Source: CAYSCZ01 sp051155775 (GTDB lineage Bacteria > Bacteroidota > Bacteroidia > Cytophagales > Cyclobacteriaceae). From it: DNA of 64,000 bases. Position numbers and translations under genes: made by a program. The stretch lies in contig DAXETV010000015.1 of NCBI GenBank assembly GCA_051155775.1, positions 9,720 to 73,719 of the forward strand. Reading direction: 5' to 3'. Positions 43,952 to 54,042 of this stretch are shown piece by piece (within the stretch, counting starts at the first letter, position 1; every line of letters starts with the position of its first letter). The notes beneath the pieces were generated by a model that was given only the letters and a program-made list of their open reading frames with translations, was not told where the DNA came from and made no database searches.

Positions 43952-44892
43952 CTGTTATCAAATTGTTCTTTAAAAGATATGGATATGGCAAATCCTGATC
44001 CTGAATCAGGATAGTGAATATCACCATCGAATTTTTGAACCAATGCATTGATTATGCCATAACCTAATGAATCGTTCACGACCCTGTTTGAGGATAATCC
44101 TTTGCCATTGTCATAATAATTCAATTCCAGATTATCATCTTTTCTGTTAAGTTGGAAGGTAATGCGAGGATTGGCAACTGACTCTCCAAAAGCATATTTT
44201 AATGAATTGGTGATCAACTCATTAAATATGAATCCAATGGACATCGCCACATCACTGCTTAATATTACATCAGTATCAATTTCCAGGATACATTCCACTT
44301 TTTCTTGAATTTTCAAAGCGTTGTCAAGGTTATGAAACATATCTCCGATGAAAGTATGCACCATAACGTTATTTTTTTTCGATCGGTCAGCGTGGTTAAA
44401 GTTAAGTTGATCGTATAATAAGGATAAACTCTTAATACTTTCAATTCCTTTTTGGATTGTAGCATATGCAGGATTTGATTTATCAATTTGCAATAGATCA
44501 AACCTCAGCATATTAGAGATCATATTTAAATTATTTTTTACTCTGTGGAATAACTCCCTTTCATAAATTCCTGCTTCCTTCTCTTCAGTTTCATTGTCCT
44601 CTGATGCTGTTAGCGTGTAAACTAAACGTGGTTCTGATGCCTCAGAATATTTTGAAACATTAAGATAAATACTAAAAAAATTTCCTTTTAAGTCTTTTGC
44701 AATAAATTCATTACCAGAAGGATTACCAGGCACATTGATGTCATCAATGAATAATGCTGCGATATTTTTATCTAAGAAACCCTTTGTTTTACCTTTAAAA
44801 ATTCCACATAACCCGTCATCTACATGGATGATATTCCCGGCAGCGTTGGTGATGATTATCCCTACCGAATGGGTAAATGAGGACTTGTTCAA
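43930..44892 (-). CDS. Soluble sensor histidine kinase (PAS + HisKA_2/HWE-like)
   Basis: The 320-residue protein has no transmembrane segment. An N-terminal PAS-like domain (about 8-95) is followed by the HisKA_2 phosphoacceptor His116 in ELFHRVKNNLNMISNML. A HATPase_c domain follows with N box NELITNSLKYAF, G1 YYDNGKGL and G2 GYGIINALV. Kinases of this class often signal to stand-alone receivers. No response regulator is adjacent. Its last 22 bases overlap the 3' end of the NagZ fusion gene, an unusual convergent overlap. Confidence 0.85.
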   Translation of the reverse strand: MNKSSFTHSVGIIITNAAGNIIHVDDGLCGIFKGKTKGFLDKNIAALFIDDINVPGNPSGNEFIAKDLKGNFFSIYLNVSKYSEASEPRLVYTLTASEDNETEEKEAGIYERELFHRVKNNLNMISNMLRFDLLQIDKSNPAYATIQKGIESIKSLSLLYDQLNFNHADRSKKNNVMVHTFIGDMFHNLDNALKIQEKVECILEIDTDVILSSDVAMSIGFIFNELITNSLKYAFGESVANPRITFQLNRKDDNLELNYYDNGKGLSSNRVVNDSLGYGIINALVQKFDGDIHYPDSGSGFAISISFKEQFDNSYKPISS

Positions 44893-45056
44893 TTTTTAGA
44901 ATTTTATCAGCTTTTATAACCTTACGATCGGAAACGCCTAAGTTATCGGACTAAATTAAGAAAATAATTATATAAATTAAATTTTCATAGCCTACTTCAT
45001 AAATAGACAAGTTTTTCTTTGAAGCCTTATTTTTCACTCCAACACAAAATGAATGA

Positions 45057-46682
45057 TTAATCTACTGCATAATTCAGGTTAGGTTTTGGGCCCCCTGACA
45101 TTAATTCATCATCTGAGAAATCCTCATATTTCTGGAAGTTGTAGATAAATGCCTCAGCAAGCTTGTTTGCTTTTGTGTAAAATGCTTTATCGTTTTTCCA
45201 GGTCTCCCTTGGACTAAGGATTGACGCAGGTACATCAGGACAGGTGAGGGGTATTTCCGCTCCAAATATTGAATGCTTACGATACCCTACGTTATGCAGC
45301 TTTCCATACAGTGCGGCAGAGATCATAGCCCTTGTATATTTCAAAGAAATTCTATGGCCTACACCGTAAGGACCACCCGTCCATCCTGTGTTTATCATCC
45401 AAACATTTATGTCATATTGGTCTAATTTTTGGCCGAGCATTTTAGCGTATAATGTTGGATGCAATGGTAAAAAAGGGGCACCAAAGCAGGCGCTAAAAAC
45501 TGTCTGAGGCTCTGTGATCCCTGCTTCCGTACCGGCAACTTTTGCGGTGTATCCGGAGATGAAATGATACATAGCCTGGGCTTTGTTTAACCGTAGTATC
45601 GGAGGTATAACCCCGAAAGCATCACAGGTTAGAAAGAAAATGTTTTTAGGTATCCCCCCAACGGATGGTTCTATAGAATTTCTAATGTTATATAGCGGGT
45701 AGGATGCCCTGGTGTTTTCGGTTACGGAAGAATTGGCGTAGTCTACTTCCCGACTACTTGTCTTGAACCGGGTGTTTTCGAGAACGGCCCCATATCGGAT
45801 TGCGTTAAATATGTCTGGCTCATTCTTCTCAGTAAGGTTAATGGTTTTAGCATAACAGCCACCTTCAAAGTTAAATATGTTGTTTTCTGTCCATCCATGT
45901 TCATCATCACCAATTAATATCCTTTCAGGATCAGCGGAAAGGGTGGTTTTACCGGTACCGGATAAGCCAAAGAATATGGCTGTATCATGGTCTTCAACGC
46001 CCATATTTGCAGAGCAGTGCATGCTTAGCACATTATCTTCGATAGGTAATAGGAAGTTCAGGACAGAAAATATTCCTTTTTTCATTTCGCCAGAGTAAGC
46101 AGTACCTCCGATGATGATCATCCTTCGGGTAAAATTAATTATGGCAAAGTTGTCTTGCCTGGTGCCATCAGTTTCTGGATCGGCATAGAATTCAGGAGCA
46201 CATAATACGGTGAAATTGGGGACAAAAGTTTCTAATTTATATTGAGCTGGTCTAAGAAAAAGGTTGTAACAAAATAAATTGTGCCACGCTAGTGTGTTTA
46301 CAAATCTGATCTTCAGGCGGTGTGTTTTATCGGCACCTGCATAGGCATCCCTAACAAAAAGGTCTTTATCCTCGAGGTAGCCAATCATTTTGTTGTATAT
46401 TTTGTCAAAGTTTTCAGATGATATGGACTTATTGACATCACTCCACCATACTTTATCAATGGTATAATCATCTTTTACTATAAAGCGGTCTTTGGGTGAT
46501 CGACCGGTGAACTGGCCTGTATCGCACATCAAAGCACCGGTATCCGTTAAATGTCCCTCACCTCTGGTAAGGGCATGTTCGATAAGTTCGGAAGGCGGTA
46601 AGTTCCAGTGGACTGTTTTGGCCCTTTTTAAACCTAGTGCTTCAATTCCGATACCAGCAGGCTTTAATCCAGTTTCATGCAT
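45057..46682 (-). CDS. pckA: Phosphoenolpyruvate carboxykinase (ATP)
   Basis: The 541-residue enzyme converts oxaloacetate and ATP to PEP, CO2 and ADP in gluconeogenesis. Diagnostic motifs: RSPKDRFIV near residue 61, GEMKKGIFSVLNF, the kinase-1a P-loop GLSGTGKTTLSADPER (about 236-251), LIGDDEHGW and the arginine-rich NTGWTGGPYGVG. Length matches the ATP-dependent family. A TAATTTTG element (46705-46712, minus) precedes it and could be its -7 box. Confidence 0.95.
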   Translation of the reverse strand: MHETGLKPAGIGIEALGLKRAKTVHWNLPPSELIEHALTRGEGHLTDTGALMCDTGQFTGRSPKDRFIVKDDYTIDKVWWSDVNKSISSENFDKIYNKMIGYLEDKDLFVRDAYAGADKTHRLKIRFVNTLAWHNLFCYNLFLRPAQYKLETFVPNFTVLCAPEFYADPETDGTRQDNFAIINFTRRMIIIGGTAYSGEMKKGIFSVLNFLLPIEDNVLSMHCSANMGVEDHDTAIFFGLSGTGKTTLSADPERILIGDDEHGWTENNIFNFEGGCYAKTINLTEKNEPDIFNAIRYGAVLENTRFKTSSREVDYANSSVTENTRASYPLYNIRNSIEPSVGGIPKNIFFLTCDAFGVIPPILRLNKAQAMYHFISGYTAKVAGTEAGITEPQTVFSACFGAPFLPLHPTLYAKMLGQKLDQYDINVWMINTGWTGGPYGVGHRISLKYTRAMISAALYGKLHNVGYRKHSIFGAEIPLTCPDVPASILSPRETWKNDKAFYTKANKLAEAFIYNFQKYEDFSDDELMSGGPKPNLNYAVD

Positions 46683-46704
46683 TTCTATTACGGTTAGTGT
46701 AGAT

Positions 46705-46712
46705 CAAAATTA
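46705..46712 (-). promoter_or_regulatory. -7 box candidate for pckA
   Basis: Read on the minus strand, TAATTTTG matches the Bacteroidota -7 consensus TAnnTTTG at 23 bases before the pckA ATG. A TTTG lies 14 bases further upstream, closer than the usual 19, so the -33 element is uncertain. Confidence 0.35.
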
Positions 46713-46756
46713 TAATATCTTGCTTGCAAAGTCTATAGTAAATCATGTGATCGCTA

Positions 46757-48241
46757 CTAATTAGTAAAAGTTTCGATTACTTCCGGTGGTGATGGTTTGG
46801 TCATCAAACTAACCATCACCAGTACAATTAAAGAGGACAAAAGTGCTGGTATAGAAATATAAGAGGCATCAAAAGGGAAACTTATACCCAGGAGGTTAGT
46901 GCCCGTCGGTAAGATTTTGTTCAATAATGATATGATGAGCACCACCGCCATTGCTGAAGCAATAGAAGCGATACCACCTGCTCGGGTCACCCTTTTCCAA
47001 AAGAAAGCAGCCAGGAGAACAGGTGCTAGTGAAGCACCAATCATGGTGTATGAGATAAACGCCATTTCAAGTATAGTGGTGAATTGGGTGACCAGTAAAA
47101 ATGCCAGGGCGCCAAGTACCACCACACTAATTCGCTGAATGGTAACAACATTCACAGATTTATTTTTAAAGAAATAGGGTTGAATGAGGTCTCTCGTAAC
47201 ATTTGTAGATATTACCATAAGGAATGTGTTTCCGGTTGAAATGATAATGGCGACACCTGCGGCGAATAGCAATGAACCAACAAATGCCGGCAGCTGTTCA
47301 AAGCCAATTCTTAGGATAATTTCCTCTGTCATGGCCTTATTGAGTGAGCCATCGGCCATAAAAAAGCGGGGGTCATCTGCATAGATGGCATAACCAACCA
47401 CGGCGATGGTACACATTAGCAATTCAATGACCACTACACCGGCCAGCATACCGATGACAGCTTTTTTAGCTGAACCAGCATTATCAGCGGCTGAGAACTT
47501 CTGGTACATACTACTTTCACTAAGTAATAACATCAGTGTCGGCAACATTATCCCAATGATCCATAATGGACTATGGCCTTCAAACATATTTAAATGACTG
47601 GGATTTTTCTCAGAAATTGTAGCCACCACCTCGTTCCAGCCTCCATGCGAGTCAATAGCAAATGGTAGTGCCAGGATTATGGCCAGGGTCATAATTATTC
47701 CATTAAATATATCGATAGATACGATGGACACCATGCCGGCTGCGGCCGTGAAAGTGAGAATAACAATACAAGCCAGAAATGTTCCGACCTCGGGTGATAT
47801 GGCACCTTCTGATAATATGTTCAGAAATCTACCACCGCCTTTAAATTGGTAACCGGCAATCACCAGGTATGCAATAATTATGGTTATGGTTCCAAGCAAA
47901 CGGGCAGGTTTTCCATATCGTTTTTCTAATAAATCAGTGAGCGTGAACTGGGATATTTTACGAACACGCGCGGCAATAAAATAAATAATTATAATTCCGA
48001 TCCAGGCGCCCATGGAAAACCATAATTCTGAAAAACCTTTTTGAAAAGATAATCCTGCTGTACCAAACAAACTACCGGAACCTATCCAGGTACAGATTAA
48101 GGTGCCTACCAACAGGTATACAGGGACACTTCTGCCTGCAACAACGAAGTCTTCCTGGGTCTTGACCTTTCTTGACTTGTAGGCAATTATCCCAATCAGG
48201 ATCAGGATATAACCAACGGTAACTATGCTGTATATCATCAA
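46757..48241 (-). CDS. Sodium:solute symporter family transporter (SSS)
   Basis: The 494-residue protein has about thirteen transmembrane helices and SSS features: an N-terminal SRKVKTQEDFVVAGR motif after helix 1, GTWIGSGSLFG-like WIGSGSLFGTAG, a helix-5-to-6 GGWNEVVATISEKNP loop, and FAAGVAIIISTGNTFLMVIST near helix 8. Such transporters couple sodium influx to uptake of a sugar, amino acid, vitamin or similar; the substrate cannot be read. It shares the strand of pckA, 74 bases upstream, possibly under a different promoter. Confidence 0.88.
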   Translation of the reverse strand: MMIYSIVTVGYILILIGIIAYKSRKVKTQEDFVVAGRSVPVYLLVGTLICTWIGSGSLFGTAGLSFQKGFSELWFSMGAWIGIIIIYFIAARVRKISQFTLTDLLEKRYGKPARLLGTITIIIAYLVIAGYQFKGGGRFLNILSEGAISPEVGTFLACIVILTFTAAAGMVSIVSIDIFNGIIMTLAIILALPFAIDSHGGWNEVVATISEKNPSHLNMFEGHSPLWIIGIMLPTLMLLLSESSMYQKFSAADNAGSAKKAVIGMLAGVVVIELLMCTIAVVGYAIYADDPRFFMADGSLNKAMTEEIILRIGFEQLPAFVGSLLFAAGVAIIISTGNTFLMVISTNVTRDLIQPYFFKNKSVNVVTIQRISVVVLGALAFLLVTQFTTILEMAFISYTMIGASLAPVLLAAFFWKRVTRAGGIASIASAMAVVLIISLLNKILPTGTNLLGISFPFDASYISIPALLSSLIVLVMVSLMTKPSPPEVIETFTN

Positions 48242-48316
48242 TTACTTATTTAAGATTGAAAAATAGCTATCAATATAAGTAAAGATGCAATTCTTTGACA
48301 GAAGAACCTTACCTGG

Positions 48317-49390
48317 TTATAACTTTTTAATCTTTGTTGTGGAATCTAAACCTGCAATCACCTCTATATTTATGCCGTCAGACAGACCGGTCTGTATTTC
48401 CTTCTTTTCGAAGGTCTGATCACCTTTAGCTAATTCTACAAACACTTTATCATTTTCAAATATCAAATTGCTTTCCTTCACAGCTAATACACTATCCCGC
48501 TTGTCCAGAACAATGTCGGCAGTGGCACTATATCCGGCCCTTAGAAAAACGGAGTCTTTAAGATTTATGGCCGCTTTTATGTCAAATTTAATAGCACCCT
48601 GATCTTCTTCCCCTTTCGGGGATATAAATTCCAGGGTAGCATCAAATTCCTGATTTTCTATGGCACCTACCGAAAGGATAAGTGGCATGCCCTCCCTGAT
48701 ACGACCTACCTCGGCCTCATCAATTTTACCTTCGAATATCATCTCATTCATATCCGCAACGCTGGCTATGGTTGTGCCTTCATTGAATGTGTTGGATTCG
48801 ATGATAAAGGAACCTTGTTTAACCGGTATGTCGAGGACCATACCATTGACTGTCGACCTGACAAGGTTAGAAACATTGTTGGAGTTTTTACTGCTTCCCT
48901 CCCTAACCAGCTCAAGGTTATTTTTTGCGGCTTCCAGTTCTTGTCTTCTGAGGTTGTAATCAAGCTTAAATTGATCGTATTCAAAGTCAGAGATGATTTT
49001 TTGTTCATGAAGCGCTTTCTGCCGGTTCAGTTGGCGCTCTGCATTCTCAAAATTGATTTTAGCTGTTTCTACGGCTGCTTCTGCATTATTTAACTGGACC
49101 ACATTAGGGATAATTTTAATCCTCGCTACCAGATCACCCACATCTACGATCTGGCCCTCCTCAATGTACAGATTATTTACCACGCCCGACACCTGTGATT
49201 TTAATGCGATTTCTTTTCTGGGCATAATGGAGCCGGTAGCAATGGTCTTCTTGACGATATCCGTTCGAAATGGTTTATCAGTTTCATATACCACCGATGG
49301 CTCCGCTGATTTCTGATAAAGATAATAGCCGGTTCCAATGAATAAAGCGACGAAGATGATGATGATTAATACAATAAAAAATCTTTTCAT
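48317..49390 (-). CDS. Periplasmic adaptor protein of a MacAB-type exporter (HlyD/RND family)
   Basis: The 357-residue protein has an N-terminal signal anchor (about 3-26) and the adaptor plan: barrel-sandwich VALKSQVSGVVNNLYIEEGQIVDVGD (about 63-88), a helical hairpin (about 105-165, with AAVETAKINFENAERQL) and beta-barrel segments. It should link inner-membrane permeases to an outer-membrane channel. It is the last gene of the four-gene ABC operon, 33 bases behind permease B. No outer-membrane factor gene follows; the next gene is on the same strand but unrelated. Confidence 0.85.
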   Translation of the reverse strand: MKRFFIVLIIIIFVALFIGTGYYLYQKSAEPSVVYETDKPFRTDIVKKTIATGSIMPRKEIALKSQVSGVVNNLYIEEGQIVDVGDLVARIKIIPNVVQLNNAEAAVETAKINFENAERQLNRQKALHEQKIISDFEYDQFKLDYNLRRQELEAAKNNLELVREGSSKNSNNVSNLVRSTVNGMVLDIPVKQGSFIIESNTFNEGTTIASVADMNEMIFEGKIDEAEVGRIREGMPLILSVGAIENQEFDATLEFISPKGEEDQGAIKFDIKAAINLKDSVFLRAGYSATADIVLDKRDSVLAVKESNLIFENDKVFVELAKGDQTFEKKEIQTGLSDGINIEVIAGLDSTTKIKKL

Positions 49391-49423
49391 GGTCTGATTA
49401 GTTCTCGATATATTTTGTGAAAA

Positions 49424-50665
49424 TTATTCATCACGTAATGCAATTACAGGATTTACACTCGCTGCTTTTATTCCCGGGAATAAACCTGCTAATATTCCGG
49501 CGAGTAATAAAACGACAATCGCTGTGACGGCTACCTGAAAATTGATTTCAGGATTTTTAAAGAATTCACTTTCAATGTTAAACCGTTTCATTGCCAGGGT
49601 TATTCCTTCAATTAGTGCAACACCTGCTAAAAGTCCAAAATAGCCTGAAACACCTGATATAACCAGTGATTCCTGGATTACCATACTGACGATAGACCAG
49701 GGTCTTGCTCCTACAGATTTCCTGATCCCAAATTCTTTTGTCCTTTCTTTGACGATGATTAACATAATATTTCCTACGCCAATCATGCCGGCAAGTATCG
49801 TTCCAATGGCTACCATCCAGCTGAATGCGCTGATCCCACTGAATAATCCCTGGATTTCATTAAAGGTCTTTTCCGCATTCCAACTACCTAATGCCCGTTG
49901 GTCCTTTGGGGATATTTTATGACGTTTGCGTAGTAATTCTTTAACACTTTCCTCTACTACTGTGGCTGAAATTCCTTTTTTAGGAACAAATCCAAACCAA
50001 TGGATATAATTATTCATACCAAATACCCGCTGCATTGTTGTATTGGGGATATATACAGCCTGAAGGTCTTCCATGGCTTCCTGGCCTGTCATTTTTGATC
50101 CCAGAATTCCAACAACCTTAAAAGGTATGCCCCCTAATTCTATGTAAGTTCCGATAGCCTTTTCCTCATTGTCAAATAATTCATTTTTAATGGCTGATCC
50201 GATGATTATTATTTTTCTCCTTTCCTCAATATCCAGATCGTTGATGAACCGGCCTTCTTCCAGTAGCATAGGTTTGACATATTGATAACTTGGATAGTCT
50301 CCGGTGGTGGAATAGTTAATTGAATATTCTTTTCTTTCCAGAGATAAGGATAATCGATTACGGGGAGCTATTACTTCAATCTCTTTTATTCCCTGCAGTG
50401 CTTTATAATCATCATTTGTAAGTCGTATATTTCTACCTGCTTTCAATCCTGCATAAGGAAGGGCTGTTGACCTTGTCCATACAAAAATACTGTTTTTTGC
50501 AATATCAAAATTTTGGGTTGCACCGTTTTCCAGTCCTTTTCCTGCTCCTAAAAGTAATACCAGCATAAATATTCCCCAGAAAACACCAAATGCCGTAAGG
50601 ATTGTCCTTACACGGTGTTTGTTGATGGTAAACCATATTTCTTGCCACTTTTCTATGTCAAACAT
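49424..50665 (-). CDS. MacB-like ABC permease B
   Basis: The 413-residue FtsX-fold permease has an N-terminal transmembrane helix (about 17-40, AFGVFWGIFMLVLLLGAGKG), a large periplasmic domain and three C-terminal helices, then the coupling end NPVIALRDE. It is clearly paralogous to permease A directly upstream, with shared N-terminal pattern W-x-E-I-x-x-T-I-x-K and AFGVFWGIFML. The two probably form a heterodimer rather than the usual MacB homodimer. Two bases separate it from permease A. Confidence 0.88.
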   Translation of the reverse strand: MFDIEKWQEIWFTINKHRVRTILTAFGVFWGIFMLVLLLGAGKGLENGATQNFDIAKNSIFVWTRSTALPYAGLKAGRNIRLTNDDYKALQGIKEIEVIAPRNRLSLSLERKEYSINYSTTGDYPSYQYVKPMLLEEGRFINDLDIEERRKIIIIGSAIKNELFDNEEKAIGTYIELGGIPFKVVGILGSKMTGQEAMEDLQAVYIPNTTMQRVFGMNNYIHWFGFVPKKGISATVVEESVKELLRKRHKISPKDQRALGSWNAEKTFNEIQGLFSGISAFSWMVAIGTILAGMIGVGNIMLIIVKERTKEFGIRKSVGARPWSIVSMVIQESLVISGVSGYFGLLAGVALIEGITLAMKRFNIESEFFKNPEINFQVAVTAIVVLLLAGILAGLFPGIKAASVNPVIALRDE

Positions 50666-50667
50666 AT

Positions 50668-51921
50668 TTATTCATTTTTAAGAGCTTCAACGGGTTTAAC
50701 TTTAGAGGCTTTAATGGCTGGTATGAGTCCTGCAATGCCACCTGCAAGTATTAAAATGATCAGTGCAGTAATGGCAACATTGAAATTAATCTCGGGATCC
50801 TCAAAAAACCGTATGTCGCCACCCATGGCTGATAATGCGTAATTGACACTTTCTAAAAGTACAACCCCCAGAAATAATCCAAAATATCCTGCTACCGCTG
50901 TGATAAAAATGGACTCCTGGAGAATAAGGCTTACTATTGAACCAGGCGTGGCACCCATTGCTTTTCTAATACCTATTTCCCTGGTCCTTTCTTTTACAAC
51001 GATGATCATTATGTTGCTAACACCTACTATGCCAGCCGTTAATGTGCCAAGGCCTACCCACCAAATAAAAATTTTTATGCTAAAAAACAGCTGTTGGATG
51101 TTGTTATAATTTTCTTCCTGGTTATAAGAAAAAATAGCTTTATCATCATCCGGATGAACACTATGCCGCTGCTTTAAATGTTGCGTTGCATCACCTTCTA
51201 ATTGTTTACCAGATGATCCTTTTTTGGTTGTCATCACAAACATGGTGACCTCCCTGTCGGGATTGAAAACTTGTTGGAAGGTTGAAAAAGGAACATAAAT
51301 TCTTTCACTTTGGCTTCTTAGGTTTGTGGATTGAAATTCGAATACGCCAACTACCCGAAAACTAATATCCATAATTGTGATGTATTCACCAACTGGATCT
51401 ATACCGGGTGGAAATAATGCCTCCAATACTTTATCACCGATGTAGCAGACCTTTCTGTTATGCTTTTCATCATTTTTATTCAGTGCTCTTCCTTTGACCT
51501 TTACCGTAGTAGATTTTGCATCGAAATATTCATCTTTGACACCGTATACCCCAAACCGTACCTGATTATTTTTGTACTCAACATAATAATCACCTTCAAT
51601 CCAATTTTCGGGTGACATATTTTCAATACCATCAAGGTGCTCATTTAAAGACTCCAGGTCATCTGTTGAATAGTTTATTGATCTGCCGGCAGGCATCCCT
51701 TTAAAGGGCATGCTGGTCTTTCCGGGCGGATAAAACCAGATGCTATTGACAGCATCCATAAGAAAACTTCTTTGGACACCCTTTTTTAAACCTTCTCCGG
51801 CTCCTAGTAATAGAATAAGCATGAAGATACCCCAAAATACTCCAAAGGCTGTGGCAAAGGTGCGTAGCTTATTTTTCTTGATGGTTTCAAATATTTCAAG
51901 CCATTTATCCAGGTCAAACAT
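50668..51921 (-). CDS. MacB-like ABC permease A
   Basis: The 417-residue permease repeats the plan of permease B: first helix AFGVFWGIFMLILLLGAGEG (about 21-40), the periplasmic region with DISFRVVGVFEFQSTNLRSQ, and three C-terminal helices ending KVKPVEALKNE. The second cytosolic loop has KERTREIGIRKAMGATP, the coupling motif to the ATPase. Its start lies six bases after the ATPase stop. Together these would translocate or eject a substrate from the periplasmic leaflet; antibiotic or lipoprotein export is possible. Confidence 0.88.
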   Translation of the reverse strand: MFDLDKWLEIFETIKKNKLRTFATAFGVFWGIFMLILLLGAGEGLKKGVQRSFLMDAVNSIWFYPPGKTSMPFKGMPAGRSINYSTDDLESLNEHLDGIENMSPENWIEGDYYVEYKNNQVRFGVYGVKDEYFDAKSTTVKVKGRALNKNDEKHNRKVCYIGDKVLEALFPPGIDPVGEYITIMDISFRVVGVFEFQSTNLRSQSERIYVPFSTFQQVFNPDREVTMFVMTTKKGSSGKQLEGDATQHLKQRHSVHPDDDKAIFSYNQEENYNNIQQLFFSIKIFIWWVGLGTLTAGIVGVSNIMIIVVKERTREIGIRKAMGATPGSIVSLILQESIFITAVAGYFGLFLGVVLLESVNYALSAMGGDIRFFEDPEINFNVAITALIILILAGGIAGLIPAIKASKVKPVEALKNE

Positions 51922-51927
51922 CAGGGT

Positions 51928-52611
51928 CTAATTTACCAGTTGATAATCTGTATCCATGATTAATCCATCTTTTATCCTGATGATCCTTTCCGTGCTATTG
52001 GCTATATCATTTTCGTGGGTTACGATTATAATCGTTTTCCCAGATTGATTTACTTCCCTGAATAATTCCATTACCTCTTTAGAGGTTGTACTATCCAAAG
52101 CTCCGGTGGGCTCATCAGCAAGGATTAGTTTGGGATCGGTAATTAATGCCCGTGCTATGGCGATCCTTTGTTTTTGTCCACCAGAAAGTTCAGCGGGTAA
52201 ATGCTCCGCCCATTCCGACAGGCCAACCCGTTCTAAATATCCGGCAGCGATTTTATTTCTTTTGGATCTGCTCATTTTTTGATAATAAAGTGGAAGGGCA
52301 ACGTTTTCCAGGGCATTTTTAAAATTTAACAGGTTGAAAGACTGGAATACAAAACCGATTAATTGGTTTCTGTAGATGGCAGACTTTTTTTCTGACAGGT
52401 TTTTAATCAGTTGGCCATCAAGGATATATTCCCCTTTATCATAGCCATCGAGGATGCCGATAATATTTAATAATGTTGACTTACCGGAGCCTGATGAGCC
52501 CATAATTGAAATTAGTTCTCCTGATTCAATGATAGCATTCACTCCTCTCAGGACGTGTAAGCTTTGTTTACCTATTCGGTAGGATTTATGAATGTCTTTT
52601 AACTCAATCAA
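51928..52611 (-). CDS. MacB/LolD-type ABC ATPase
   Basis: The 227-residue ATPase has Walker A GSSGSGKST (about 36-44), Q-loop VFQSFNLL, signature LSGGQKQR (about 141-148), Walker B LILADEPTGALD and switch VTHENDIA. It heads the four-gene operon with spacing of 6, 2 and 33 bases. It powers the heteromeric permease pair, and the adaptor at the end completes a MacAB-like system. Confidence 0.92.
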   Translation of the reverse strand: MIELKDIHKSYRIGKQSLHVLRGVNAIIESGELISIMGSSGSGKSTLLNIIGILDGYDKGEYILDGQLIKNLSEKKSAIYRNQLIGFVFQSFNLLNFKNALENVALPLYYQKMSRSKRNKIAAGYLERVGLSEWAEHLPAELSGGQKQRIAIARALITDPKLILADEPTGALDSTTSKEVMELFREVNQSGKTIIIVTHENDIANSTERIIRIKDGLIMDTDYQLVN

Positions 52612-52730
52612 CTGATGGTTTTTATTATATTAACGTCACTTTCATAATCTTATGCAATCTAAATTGTATGAAAGGTTAAAAGTATCTGTGGATGTTAATA
52701 TTTGTAAAAAAGTGTCATCATAAGATATAT

Positions 52731-52738
52731 TAACTTTG
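52731..52738 (+). promoter_or_regulatory. -7 box candidate for the DadA-like gene
   Basis: TAACTTTG is an exact match to TAnnTTTG, 17 bases before the ATG at 52756. A TTTG 26 bases upstream is further than the usual 19, so only the -7 element is supported. Confidence 0.35.
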
Positions 52739-52755
52739 AGGATAATCAATAATGT

Positions 52756-53955
52756 ATGAAGCGTAAAGTTGTTATTGCCGGAGGTGGTATCATTGGTCTT
52801 TTTTGTGCTTATTACCTTAATAAAGATGGTTATGAAGTTGAAATAATCGACAAAGGGAGCAACATGGTCCCGGCATCCTCCGGTAACTGTGGCCTGATCA
52901 CACCGAGTCATATACCACCCCTGAATCAATTCAGCACAATATACCAGGGATTGAAATGGCTTAACAAAAAGGATGCACCATTAAAAATTAAACCCCAATT
53001 GAGTTCCAGTTTTTTGCTTTGGATGGTCCAGTTTACTTGGTATGCCAATATATTTTCATTTAATAAAAACTCCCAAAAGCGACACGAATATTTGGATTTA
53101 AGTTGGAGGCTATACCATGAACTTTTCAATGAAGAAGGATTTGATGCGGGTTTTAATACAACAGATGGAATATTATATGTCTGTAAATCAGAAAAAGCGC
53201 TAAAAGGTGTAGAAGAAGAAGCCCATTTGCTATCTGACAATTATGGATTGAATCCTGAGTATTTGAATTATGAAGCGTTGAGAAAATTAGAACCAAACCT
53301 AAACCGGAAAATTATCGGAGGATACTGGTACAATATGGATGGATGGTTAAATCCGGCGACCTTAATAACAAACCTAAAAGACCACCTAATAGCGCATGGT
53401 GTATCATTTCGTAAGGATGTGATCACAAATATCAACTCAAATAAGACGATTATTAAGGGATTCTCTTCAGAAAGAGAGGAATACAAAGGGGATTATTATT
53501 TGGTGGCTACCGGGGCATTAGCTCCGCAGTTATTGAAAAACATCAATATCTCCTTACCTATTATACCGGGCAAAGGTTATAACCTAACCACGCAATCGTC
53601 CATAGTGCATCAACCCATGCGTCCGATCCACATGGTAGAAAGAAAAGTAGTGGCCACACCGTGGAAGAATGGCTTTAGGTTGGGTAGCACCATGGAGTTG
53701 TCTGGTTATGATATCAGCCTGAATAAAATACGGTTGGATGCCTTGAAGCGTGCTTCACAAGAATACTTAAATATTGATGTTTATAACAATGTAGAATGGG
53801 AACCATGGGCTGGTTGGAGACCTATGAAATCAAATGGGGTACCTGTCGTTGAGAAAAATAAGAAATACACCAATCTTGTTATAGCTGCCGGTCACAGCAT
53901 GTTGGGTTTAAGTATGGCTCCTGCTACAGGCTATATGGTTAGTAAGATCATATAA
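52756..53955 (+). CDS. FAD-dependent amino-acid oxidoreductase (DadA/DAO-like)
   Basis: The 399-residue enzyme has the dinucleotide fold VVIAGGGIIGLFCAYYL (about 5-21), an ASSGNCGLITPSH segment (about 40-52) and the C-terminal GWRPMKSNGVPVVEK, then AAGHSMLGLSMAP. This is the pattern of D-amino-acid dehydrogenases and related DAO enzymes in Bacteroidota. It would oxidise a D-amino acid or imino acid, passing electrons to the respiratory chain or oxygen. It is monocistronic and divergent from the ABC operon. Substrate specificity (for example hydroxyproline-derived) is not readable. Confidence 0.85.
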   Translation: MKRKVVIAGGGIIGLFCAYYLNKDGYEVEIIDKGSNMVPASSGNCGLITPSHIPPLNQFSTIYQGLKWLNKKDAPLKIKPQLSSSFLLWMVQFTWYANIFSFNKNSQKRHEYLDLSWRLYHELFNEEGFDAGFNTTDGILYVCKSEKALKGVEEEAHLLSDNYGLNPEYLNYEALRKLEPNLNRKIIGGYWYNMDGWLNPATLITNLKDHLIAHGVSFRKDVITNINSNKTIIKGFSSEREEYKGDYYLVATGALAPQLLKNINISLPIIPGKGYNLTTQSSIVHQPMRPIHMVERKVVATPWKNGFRLGSTMELSGYDISLNKIRLDALKRASQEYLNIDVYNNVEWEPWAGWRPMKSNGVPVVEKNKKYTNLVIAAGHSMLGLSMAPATGYMVSKII

Positions 53956-54042
53956 TTTCGCTTATAGCATTTTCATGAATTACCCAAGATCATGAACCGA
54001 TACTGGTTTGGGCGCTACTTTGCCTATTGCTTTGAGTGAATA

